Part shown: positions 11,468 to 23,100 of the stretch, in pieces
Layout: the number at the start of each line of letters is the position of its first letter
Numbering within the stretch: the stretch's first letter is position 1
DNA from: Cochliopodium minus
Lineage: Eukaryota > Discosea > Himatismenida > Cochliopodiidae
Direction of reading: 5' to 3'
Length of the DNA stretch: 64,000 nucleotides
Assembly (NCBI GenBank): GCA_024220525.1
Contig: JAMYWO010000106.1
Span: 1 to 64,000 of the forward strand
The notes under the pieces: model-generated
Databases searched by the model: none
Seen by the model: the letters and a program-made list of their open reading frames with translations, nothing else
What the model was told of the DNA's origin: nothing
Position numbers and translations under genes: made by a program

Positions 11468-12831
11468 ATGAAGGAAGGAAAAGAATTAGATTTGAAGGGA
11501 ATTTCTTTGTTTGGACTATCATCACAATTGATCACATATATACAATGGATGGGCACAATAGAGATATTGAATTTGAGGAAAACAAAGTTAACAAACAAGG
11601 AAGTGAAAAAAATATCAAAGATATTGAAATCAAATGTGACCATCACAGAATTAAATCTGAGTTCGAATCATCTATCAGATGAACAATCATTGAATAAGCT
11701 ATCCAAAATTTTAAAGGTGAATAATAAGATTGAAATATTAGATCTCGACAGAAATGAAATAGATGATGAAGGAGCATTCATCATAGCACAAGGATTAAAA
11801 ACAAACAAAAAATTAAAATCGTTGAGTTTAAAGAATAACAACATTGGTTATGAGGGTTTGAAAAGTATATGTGATTCGCTTTCAAAAAACAAAACACTAC
11901 AAGATCTTAAAGTATATTGTAATGTTTTTGGAGAAGAAGGGACAAAGTATTTCTTTAAAAAACTCGATAAGAATCAAACACTAACCAGTATAAATATGGG
12001 AGAAAATGATTGTGGAGATGATTGTGGAGAAGAAATTTCAAATTTCTTAAAAAAGAATACTTCTTTGACGTATCTTTATTTAAGAGGTAAATGAATAAAA
12101 AGAAAATAATATTTTCTTTTACTTTAGTTTAAAAAACAATACAAGGAAATAGCATCGAAAATAAAACTGCTTCTTTGATTTCTGAAAGCCTCAAAACAAA
12201 CACAACTTTAAAATATTTAAATTTAAGAAACAATGAAATCTCTTATGACGGAACAAAGAGTCTTTCTGAATTTTTGGCGATAAACTCTTCTTTAACTTAT
12301 CTAAATTTGGGAGGAAATTGTCTTGATGACAATTCTGTTAAAATCTTAGTAGCTTCTCTCTTAAAAAATTCTTCTATAAAATTTATTTCAATGAGATCTA
12401 ACAATGTTACGGATGAAGGTTCTCATTTATTTTCTCAACTATTAAAAAATAACAACTCTTTAACCACCCTTCAACTTAATGGTAACAAAATTTCAGATGA
12501 GGGTATTAATTATCTTTCTGATTCTCTCTATATTAATACCACTTTAAGAATTTTAAATTTAAATTGGAATCCTTTTACTAATACAGGAGCTCAATCTCTT
12601 GTTGAATCTCTTCATTCTAACTCTAGCTTATTTGTTCTTATAATTCCATTGGATTTTGGTATCAAATTTAAAGTGGAGTTGAATCTTCTCACCAATCAAA
12701 ATAGGATCATTCATGATATCAAATTCATTTTGTTGTTGATTAGGAATAGAAAAGGAAATTCATTATCCATTTTGCCGAGAAGATTGCTCATTTATTGCTT
12801 CTCTTTCTTTAAATTGATGTTTAACAAATAA
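11468..12831 (+). CDS. Leucine-rich-repeat protein, ribonuclease-inhibitor type, copy b (434 aa)
   Basis: Two exons, 11468-12086 and 12146-12831, encode 434 residues. Regular 28-residue LRRs of the ribonuclease-inhibitor/NOD type run through most of the chain, each with the L.LS.N.I.DEG pattern: ITELNLSSNHLSDE, IEILDLDRNEIDDEGA, LKSLSLKNNNIGYEGL, LKYLNLRNNEISYDGT, LTYLNLGGNCLDDNS and LTTLQLNGNKISDEG. The repeats are cleaner than in the other three LRR genes of the window. The C-terminus has a non-repeat tail with LSILPRRLLIYCFSFF. This is reminiscent of the LPRP/LPKPLL box that closes the other LRR proteins and loosely of F-box or SOCS-box starts (ILPxxLLxxI). No other domain is seen. A protein-binding adaptor role is inferred. 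Confidence 0.85.
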
Positions 12832-13073
12832 AATTTTTTTTTTTCTATGCTAATGGAAAGGATTTGATTGAATTATGAATCTCATAAGGCATGTATTTTA
12901 AATATTATTATAATTTAAATTGAACTTTAAATTTTTATCATTCCCTTTCACAATTTTTTTTTTTATTTCCTTCTTCAAAAATGATCTTAAATTTACTTAA
13001 ATTTTATTGGTTTGGAAAGTAAATTGACTAAATAATAAAAAAAGATTGCAATCTAATTTTGTTTAATAATCAA

Positions 13074-13848
13074 CCTGAAGTCGATTTTTATTGAGCGATA
13101 AAAAGCGGAAATCAGACTCTGTATGTACAGGGGAGGTATGATTAAATTAATCAAACCTCAAAAATACACGATAAAAATGAACAATTGCAACAAATTTTAT
13201 TACGTATTCAAATTCAAAATTATGAGTAAATAAAAAAATATTCATTTTTTATTTATGGTGATAGTACACTATAAATACAGAATTCTTGATAATATCTTGG
13301 TATTTATCATTTTCCTCTTATATTTTGAATTATTCACATGTGCATAGAAATACTCAAAAATTTGATCTTTTTATTTGGGAAAAATAAATATCTTGTGCAT
13401 AATGTTTGATTCTTGTGCATTCTTTATCCAAGCATTTTGGTGAGCTATATAAAAATCAGAATTTTTTAATTTAAAAATATAAAATATTGCCTCTTTTTAT
13501 CTTTCCAATATTGGTCTATCTTCATCTTGATGGTTTGTATTTGCTCTTCATCTTGTAATGCAACTCTCCATTTAAAAATTTTTTTTATATTTTTTTATAT
13601 TTTTATTTGATGAAATAAGAAAATTCTTATTATTCAATGGTGCGAGAATTCTTCAGTTTCACCATAAATAAAAAATGAATATTTTTTTATTTACTCATAA
13701 TTTTGAATTTGAATACGTAATAAAATTTGTTGAAATTGTTCATTTATATCGTGTATTTTTGAGGTTGGATTAATTTAATCATACCTCCCCTGTACATACA
13801 GAGTCTGATTTCCGCTTTTTATCGCTCAATAAAAATCGATATTTCAGG
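13074..13848. mobile_element. Non-autonomous inverted-repeat (MITE-like/foldback) DNA element, 775 bp
   Basis: The two ends are long inverted repeats of about 187-189 bases: 13074-13260 on the left and 13660-13848 on the right. The left arm contains TTATTGAGCGATAAAAAGCG and later CTGTATGTACAGGGGAGGT; the right arm carries their reverse complements in reverse order. The arms are nearly perfect, with a few substitutions and a small gap next to the terminal CCTGAA. The roughly 400-base centre has no coding frame. No clear target-site duplication is visible, so the exact ends are approximate. This fits a non-autonomous DNA transposon; a recent age is suggested by the high arm identity. Confidence 0.8.
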
Positions 13849-13861
13849 TATATTAATATTC

Positions 13862-14036
13862 AATCACCCTGAAGAAATAAATCAAACCGAATAAATAAAT
13901 AAATTTTTGGAAATATATCTATTGGTATTTAGGGGAAACCCTTCCTATCGTCGAGGTTTCCCCTAAATACCAAGAGATAATTTTCCAAATTTTATTTATT
14001 TTATTTTCCGGTTTGATTTATTTCTTCAGGGTGATT
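13862..14036. repeat. Foldback palindrome, 175 bp, second inverted-repeat element
   Basis: Almost the whole segment is one hairpin. The arm begins AATCACCCTGAAGAAATAAA, runs through TTGGTATTTAGGGGAAACC, and returns as GGTTTCCCCTAAATACCAA to TTTATTTCTTCAGGGTGATT. The loop is about 15 bases (CTTCCTATCGTCGAG). It lies 14 bases beyond the previous element and shares the CCTGAAG motif at its outer end. It ends 140 bases upstream of the giant gene's ATG. It is probably a minimal foldback transposon; a regulatory hairpin is possible but unsupported. Confidence 0.75.
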
Positions 14037-14176
14037 ACATATCAAATCATAATAAAAATTATTCAGTTCTTTCTTTGTAAAAAAAAAAAATCATATATAT
14101 TTATTTCAATTTATAAATAATTAAAAAATTAAAAAAAAAAATTCAGTTTGAGGCTTCATATCTTGTTTTTATAAAA

Positions 14177-17100
14177 ATGAATAAAACAAAATCAGAACAA
14201 GCAGAGGAGAAACAAAAAAGAGTATATACAAAATTAATTCAATCTCTTTAACTTGAATAACTTTTTGAAAAATAAAATTTTATTGTAGAGTTTTTTAAAT
14301 TGGACAAATCTGAAATTAAAAGAGAAAGGATTATCCTTGGATTCTGTATTGGGATTATCAAGGGGAATCTCTCTTGTCATATTGATGGAAATTTTATCAA
14401 AGAAACCAATGCCAAATTATAATAAGAATTGTAAAATGATGATCCATCATATAAACAATTTCAGTCTCGCATTCGAAAGAATCAAAACTGAGAATATTAG
14501 GCTTGAAAATATAGGACCAAATGGTATAAAAAATTTTTTCACATTCAAAAATCTACTTTGATTCATAGATCAATTGAATTATGTTTCATATAAAATTTTA
14601 TATAATCTTTATTATGCTGTTATCTCAATCATATTCAAAAATATTTTTATTTTCAATTTAGATATATATGCCGAAAACATAAAACTGATATTGGGTTTGA
14701 TATGGACACTCATCTGCCATTATCAGATCGATGAATTAAATTTGGATGATGTTGAAGAACCAAAGAAAGAGGAGACTAACTCCACGCAAACACAACAACC
14801 ACTACAAAAACCAAAAAGACAGAAAACAGGAAAGGAACTGTTGTTGAGCTGGTTGAAGAAACAAACCAAAGATTATGAAAATGTGAAAGTTGATAATCTT
14901 ACATCCAGTTTCAATGATGGAATGTTGTTATGTGCATTGATTGATTCAAGAAATCCTAATTTAATCAATTATAAAGATTTGGATCCTGTAAAAATTTTTT
15001 ATATTATTTTTGCTCTTGAAAATTATACGTTAAAAATATAAATTAATTCCTTTTATCCAACTTTATTATCTCATTTATATTTATCTCATATATAGAATAA
15101 TGCTGTTGGAAATACAAAATTGGCAATGAAAATTCTTGAAACAAACTTTGGTGTTGCAAAGATTATGGAAGCAGAGGATATGACCCATGATCCTGATGAG
15201 AAATCTGTCATGTAATAAATTATAGAAATATACTCTTTGGTTGATAAAAATATATATATTTTTGAATATTAGGACATATGTATCTTTGATCATCAAACAA
15301 CTTGATGGTCTTGAAAAGGTTCCAAAAGATGATAACATTGTTGGAATGTTACCTGGTGATGAAGATAAAGAAAAGATGATGAAAGAATTAGAAGAACAAG
15401 AGTTGAAAAGAAAAGAGTTGGAAGAAGAGCAAAGAAAGAAAAGGGAGTTAGAGGAAGAGGAAAGAAAGAAAAGGCAACTCGAAGAAGAAGAAAGAAAGGG
15501 AAAAGAATTAGAAGAAGAGGAGAGAAAGAAAAAGGAGCTCGAAGAAAGGAATAAGCTGGAAGAGGAAAGAAAGAAAAGGCAACTCGAAGAAGAAGAAAGA
15601 AAGAGAAAAGAATTAGAAGAAGAGGAGAGAAAGAAAAAGGAGCTCGAAGAAGAAGAGAGAAAGAGAAAAGAATTAGAAGAAGAAGAAAGAAAGAAAAGAG
15701 AACTTGAAGAAAGGAATAAGCTGGAAGAGGAAGAAAGAAAGAGAAAAGAAAAGATTCAAAAGTACAAGGAAGACGCCAAAAAGAATGATACCGTTGCTTA
15801 CAGAGTTATCGCTTTGGGAAAGTCCGATCATTCTTCTAAAGATGCTTATTTCTACTGCAATGACAACAAATGGATCCCAGTTACGTGGAAGATTTACTCA
15901 AAGGAGGTAAAGTCTGTAACAAAGTCTCTTTTGGCAGATGGATTGGAGAAAGGAGACAGAGTTTCTATCATCGGTGGCCCTGATCCTTCTTGGACTACTT
16001 TTTATTTGGCTTCTCAAGCTTCGGGGTTGATTCCTATTGGAATCTACGAACGTTATCCTACTCCTTTACTAAAGAGTATTCTCGAACAAAATGAATCCAA
16101 GGTAGTGTGCGTAGAAGGTGAAGAAGAAGCAAAAAGAGTGTTGGAATTAAGTTCATCCCTTCCAAAACTCAAAAGGATCGTCATCTTTAAGAAGTCTGGG
16201 GAAAAGGGTGCAAACGGAAAACTCGTCATTTCATGGATAGAATATTTGAAGCATGGAGAGAAGATTAAGAGTAAAAAGGTTTACAAACACCTTTCCAAGG
16301 TAGAAGCAAAAGACGACGCAATCTATCTGATTAGCCCAGGTCTTTTTTCTTTTTTTTTTTTTCTTGAAACATCCATGTAATTATTTTTATTTATTTAAAA
16401 TTAGGATCCAACAGATTGGTTGTTTTGTCACACAAGAATATTTCTTGGATTTCAAGAGAGTTCGAGAAACAATACGGATTCAAAAATTCCGACGCTTCAT
16501 TTTCTGGGTTCCCTCTTTCACACATCAAGGGGCAAGTCTTCACAATATTCCTTCCTTCTGTGAATGCTTCGAGCACTTACTATTCTCACTCTCCACACAG
16601 AGTTCCTCAAAACCTTCAAGAGACAAAAGCAACAATAGTATTTGGTCACTATTCGTTCTGGAAAAGAATCTACTTTGAGCTTTCCCGCAAACACACTTCT
16701 TCGGAGATAGAAAAACTATCAAAGGAAAAGAAAGAAGAGTTGTTGAAAGCTGTAGGATTGAATTATACTAGATACTTGTTTTGGCTTTTAGATCCTATTG
16801 ATCCTACTATCTCCCACTACTTTTCTCTTCTTGGAAGAAGGTTCTACGGAATTTATGGATTGAATGAATCTTCTGGTATTTCTTCTGTTAACAATGAAGG
16901 AAACTTCAAAGAAGGATCTGTTGGAAAAATTTTACCAGGCTTGGAGACAAAATTTTCTGATAAAGGAGAACTCTTATTGAAAGGTCCAAGTGTCTTTCAA
17001 CAATATCACAAAGACAAAGCTTCTACTGAAAAGTCTTTTGAAAATGGATGGTTTTCTACTGGTGATCTTGGTCATTTGGACAATGATGGATATCTTTTTG

Positions 17101-20100
17101 TAAGTGGAAGAAAATCTGATACAATGTAATTCTTTGATTTTATTGTAAATTTTATTTAAATTAAATTCATTTTTAGTAATCTTTCTAATGGAACACAAAT
17201 ACATCCTTCTCAAGTTGAATCATCTTTGAGATTACATCCTTTCGTTCGCCACTTTGTTGTTTATGGTGATGGTCATGAATATTTGACAGCATTGGTATTT
17301 CCTGATGATGAAGAGATTGATGCATACTGTAAAAGCAAGAATCTTGATCGCCAAAATTTCGTTCAGTCTGACGAATTCAAGAATGAAGTTAAAAAACTCG
17401 TGGCATCGTACAACAAGAACCTAAAAGAAGAAAATCAAATCAAGAAATACACTATAAATAGAAAGGGGTTGAGTATCGAAGACAATGAAGTGACTCCGCT
17501 CGATAAAGAACAAAGATCTCACTTGAATAAAAAGTATAACAAGGAAATTGATTCTATGTACCAAACTGTCTACCCTAGCTTTGATGGAAACATCAAAAAT
17601 TTGATTAGATTGGGATCAACCAATGATTCAAAGAAGAAAGATGCTTATTTCTATAAGAAAGACAAGAAATGGGAGCCTAAACATTGGGAGGAATACTTGA
17701 AAGAGACGAAAGGATTGTCAAAATCATTGATTGCAAGTGGAGTCCAACAAAAAGAAAATGTTTTGATTGTATCAAACTCTTCTCCCAACTCCTCGATGGC
17801 ATATGTTTCTTCTCAAATGGTTGGAGCAGTTCCTGTTGTTTTATCTCCTGGTTTGAGATCTGAAGATCTTGAACATGTTGTGAACGAAACAAAACCAACA
17901 GTGATGTTTATTGATGGAAAAGATGAATACAAAAGAATCATTCAAAACAAAAGTTCATTTCCAAACATCAAAACTTTTGTTTGTCTTGATGAAAACGAAA
18001 AAGACAAAGAGAAAGATTTGATTCCTTTGAAAGAATTCAAGTTGATTGGAAGCAAAGTCGAAGAATCAGAAGTAGATTCAAGAATCTTGAATTTGAGACC
18101 AGAAGATCCAGCAACAGTTGTATTTGCAGAATTAGGATCATCAAAACAAAGAGGAGTCATTTTGAGTCATGAAGCACTCAATAGCAACGCAAAGAATATC
18201 ACTGAAACAATGAAACCAGGAGAAAGCACAAAGTATCTTTCAACAAGACCTCTTTCTGAATTGAATGAACAGATCTTTTCAATTCATGTTCCTGCTATTT
18301 CTGGATCAAAAGTTTATTTTCCAGAAAACAAAGAATCAAAGAACAAAACAAAAGAACTCATTGAAAACTTGAGAGAAGTTGAACCTGATATTGTTGTTTT
18401 GAGAAACAAAGATTGGAAGAATGTTTGCTCACAAATTCCATCTGATGAAAAAAACAAAGAAAAAGAGAAAGAAAAAATTGGATTGAACAAAGTCTCATTT
18501 GCGATTTCAGTTGATGGACCATTGTCAAAAAGCAACACAAAAACTTTTGAAGAAGCGAAACTTCCAGTCTTACCTGCTTATGGAGAAGTTGAAACAGGAG
18601 GATTTGTAACTTTCTCAGATAAAGACAACTTGAAACACGATAAATCAGGAAAACCATTGGGAAAAGTTGGAGTTGAGATTTCAAATGATAAAGATGAAAA
18701 TGGAAATGGAGAAATATCTGTTTCAACACCTTCGATGTTTTCAGGATATTTGAACAATCCAAAGTTGACAGAATCAAAACTCAAAGATGGAAAATTCAAG
18801 ACTGGAAAACTTGGAGAGATCGATAATGAGGGTCACTTGGATGTAGTTGGTCCAAAGAACGAAAAGATCAAATTGAAAAGCGGATTTGTAAATCCATCAG
18901 GAATTGAAAGAGAATTGAGCCAACTTCCATTGTTAGATGACGCTGTTGTTTTTGCGAATCAAGATGAAGATGGATTGGTTGCATTGTTCACTCCAAATCT
19001 TCATGAAATTGAAAAACTTTCAAAAGAGAATAAAATGGAAATACCTGAATTCATCAAATCTCCTAAATTCAATGAAATTCTCCAAAATCATGTTGATTCA
19101 ATCAACAAAACTTTACCTGAAGGACAAAAGATTGGAAAATTCAAGTTACTTGATGAACCATTCAAAGTATCGAAAGGAGAGGTCTTTCAAGAAGGAGGGT
19201 TGAACAGAGAAGTTATCGAAAAGAAGAACAGCAGGGACATCAAAAGACTTGGAGAGAATGTAGTTCCTAAATTTGAATCAACAATTGGAAACCTTCTCAA
19301 GTTATCCACTTCCAAAGATTCAAAGAAAGAAGCATTGTTTCAGAAAAAAGACAAGAAATGGGAAGGAATGAGTTGGGAAGATTACATGAAAGAGACGAAA
19401 GGATTGTCAAAATCATTGATTGCAAGTGGAGTCCAACCTCAACAAAACGTTTTGATTGTATCAAACTCTTCTCCAACATCATCAATGGCATATGTTTCTT
19501 CTCAAATGGTTGGAGCAGTTCCTGTTGTTTTATCTCCTGGTTTGAGATCTGAAGATCTTGAACATGTTGTGAATGAAACAAAACCAACAGTGATGTTTAT
19601 TGATGGAAAAGATGAATACAAAAGAATCATTCAAAACAAAAGTTCATTTCCAAACATCAAAACTTTTGTTTGTCTTGATGAAAACGAAAAAGACAAAGAG
19701 AAAGATTTGATTCCTTTGAAAGAATTCAAGTTGATTGGAAGCAAAGTCGAAGAATCAGAAGTAGATTCAAGAATCTTGAATTTGAGACCAGAAGATCCAG
19801 CAACAGTTGTATTTGCAGAATTAGGATCATCAAAACAAAGAGGAGTCATTTTGAGTCATGAAGCACTCAATAGCAACGCAAAGAATATCACTGAAACAAT
19901 GAAACCAGGAGAAAGCACAAAGTATCTTTCAACAAGACCTCTTTCTGAATTGAATGAACAGATCTTTTCAATTCATGTTCCTGCTATTTCTGGATCAAAA
20001 GTTTATTTTCCAGAAAACAAAGAATCAAAGAACAAAACAAAAGAACTCATTGAAAACTTGAGAGAAGTTGAACCTGATATTGTTGTTTTGAGAAACAAAG

Positions 20101-23100
20101 ATTGGAAGAATGTTTGCTCACAAATTCCATCTGATGAAAAAAACAAAGAAAAAGAGAAAGAAAAAATTGGATTGAACAAAGTCTCATTTGCGATTTCAGT
20201 TGATGGACCATTGTCAAAAAGCAACACAAAAACTTTTGAAGAAGCGAAACTTCCAGTCTTACCTGCTTATGGAGAAGTTGAAACAGGAGGATTTGTAACT
20301 TTCTCAGATAAAGACAACTTGAAACACGATAAATCAGGAAAACCATTGGGAAAAGTTGGAGTTGAGATTTCAAATGATAAAGATGAAAATGGAAATGGAG
20401 AAATATCTGTTTCAACACCTTCGATGTTTTCAGGATATTTGAACAATCCAAAGTTGACAGAATCAAAACTCAAAGATGGAAAATTCAAGACTGGAAAACT
20501 TGGAGAGATCGATAATGAGGGTCACTTGGATGTAGTTGGTCCAAAGAACGAAAAGATCAAATTGAAAAGCGGATTTGTAAATCCATCAGGAATTGAAAGA
20601 GAATTGAGCCAACTTCCATTGTTAGATGACGCTGTTGTTTTTGCGAATCAAGATGAAGATGGATTGGTTGCATTGTTCACTCCAAATCTTCATGAAATTG
20701 AAAAACTTTCAAAAGAGAATAAAATGGAAATACCTGAATTCATCAAATCTCCTAAATTCAATGAAATTCTCCAAAATCATGTTGATTCAATCAACAAAAC
20801 TTTACCTGAAGGACAAAAGATTGGAAAATTCAAGTTACTTGATGAACCATTCAAAGTATCGAAAGGAGAGGTCTTTCAAGAAGGAGGGTTGAACAGAGAA
20901 GTTATCGAAAAGAAGAACAGCAGGGACATCAAAAGACTTGGAGAGAATGTAGTTCCTAAATTTGAATCAACAATTGGAAACCTTCTCAAGTTATCCACTT
21001 CCAAAGATTCAAAGAAAGAAGCATTGTTTCAGAAAAAAGACAAGAAATGGGAAGGAATGAGTTGGGAAGATTACATGAAAGAGACGAAAGGATTGTCAAA
21101 ATCATTGATTGCAAGTGGAGTCCAACCTCAACAAAACGTTTTGATTGTATCAAACTCTTCTCCAACATCATCAATGGCATATGTTTCTTCTCAAATGGTT
21201 GGAGCAGTTCCTGTTGTTTTATCTCCTGGTTTGAGATCTGAAGATCTTGAACATGTTGTGAACGAAACAAAACCAACAGTGATGTTTATTGATGGAAAAG
21301 ATGAATACAAAAGAATCATTCAAAACAAAAGTTCATTTCCAAACATCAAAACTTTTGTTTGTCTTGATGAAAACGAAAAAGACAAAGAGAAAGATTTGAT
21401 TCCTTTGAAAGAATTCAAGTTGATTGGAAGCAAAGTCGAAGAATCAGAAGTAGATTCAAGAATCTTGAATTTGAGACCAGAAGATCCAGCAACAGTTGTA
21501 TTTGCAGAATTAGGATCATCAAAACAAAGAGGAGTCATTTTGAGTCATGAAGCACTCAATAGCAACGCAAAGAATATCACTGAAACAATGAAACCAGGAG
21601 AAAGCACAAAGTATCTTTCAACAAGACCTCTTTCTGAATTGAATGAACAGATCTTTTCAATTCATGTTCCTGCTATTTCTGGATCAAAAGTTTATTTTCC
21701 AGAAAACAAAGAATCAAAGAACAAAACAAAAGAACTCATTGAAAACTTGAGAGAAGTCGAACCTGATATTGTTGTTTTGAGAAACAAAGATTGGAAGAAT
21801 GTTTGCTCACAAATTCCACCTGATGAAAAATTGAAGGAACTTGATGAAAAAAACAAAGAAAAAGAGAAAGAAAAGATTGGATTGAACAAAGTCTCGTTTG
21901 CGATTTCAGTTGATGGACCATTGTCCACTAGCACTCAAAAATCACTTGATCAAATCAAAGTTCCAGTCTTACCTGCTTATGGAGAAGTTGAAACAGGAGG
22001 ATTTGTAACTTTCTCAGATAAAGACAACTTGAAACACGATAAATCAGGAAAACCATTGGGAAAAGTTGGAGTTGAGATTTCAAATGATAAAGATGAAAAT
22101 GGAAATGGAGAAATATCTGTTTCAACACCTTCGATGTTTTCAGGATATTTGAACAATCCAAAGTTGACAGAATCAAAGCTCAAAGATGGGAAATTCAAGA
22201 CTGGAAAACTTGGAAAGTTGGATAATGAGGGTCACTTGGATGTAGTTGGTCCAAAGAACGAAAAGATCAAATTGAAAAGCGGATTTGTAAATCCATCAGG
22301 AATTGAAAGAGAATTGAGCCAACTTCCATTGTTAGATGACGCTGTTGTTTTTGCGAATCAAGATGAAGATGGATTGGTTGCATTGTTCACTCCAAATCTT
22401 CATGAAATTGAAAAACTTTCAAAAGAGAATAAAATGGAAATACCTGAATTCATCAAATCTCCTAAATTCAATGAAATTCTCCAAAATCATGTTGATTCAA
22501 TCAACAAAACTTTACCTGAAGGACAAAAGATTGGAAAATTCAAGTTACTTGATGAACCATTCAAAGTATCGAAAGGAGAGGTCTTTCAAGAAGGAGGGTT
22601 GAACAGAGAAGTTATCGAAAAGAAGAACAGCAGGGACATCAAAAGACTTGGAGAGAATGTAGTTCCTAAATTTGAATCAACAATTGGAAACCTTCTCAAG
22701 TTATCCACTTCCAAAGATTCAAAGAAAGAAGCATTGTTTCAGAAAAAAGACAAGAAATGGGAAGGAATGAGTTGGGAAGATTACATGAAAGAGACGAAAG
22801 GATTGTCAAAATCATTGATTGCAAGTGGAGTCCAACCTCAACAAAACGTTTTGATTGTATCAAACTCTTCTCCAACATCATCAATGGCATATGTTTCTTC
22901 TCAAATGGTTGGAGCAGTTCCTGTTGTTTTATCTCCTGGTTTGAGATCTGAAGATCTTGAACATGTTGTGAATGAAACAAAACCAACAGTGATGTTTATT
23001 GATGGAAAAGATGAATACAAAAGAATCATTCAAAACAAAAGTTCATTTCCAAACATCAAAACTTTTGTTTGTCTTGATGAAAATGAAAAAGACAAAGAGA

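Noticed and set aside
13261-13659. Possible transposase remnant in the centre of the 775-bp inverted-repeat element
   Set aside because: No frame longer than a few dozen codons and no catalytic-motif-like sequence; the element appears non-coding.
13862-14036. Intrinsic terminator or structured RNA interpretation of the 175-bp hairpin
   Set aside because: The organism is eukaryotic, the hairpin is far longer than a terminator, and its ends resemble a neighbouring mobile element.
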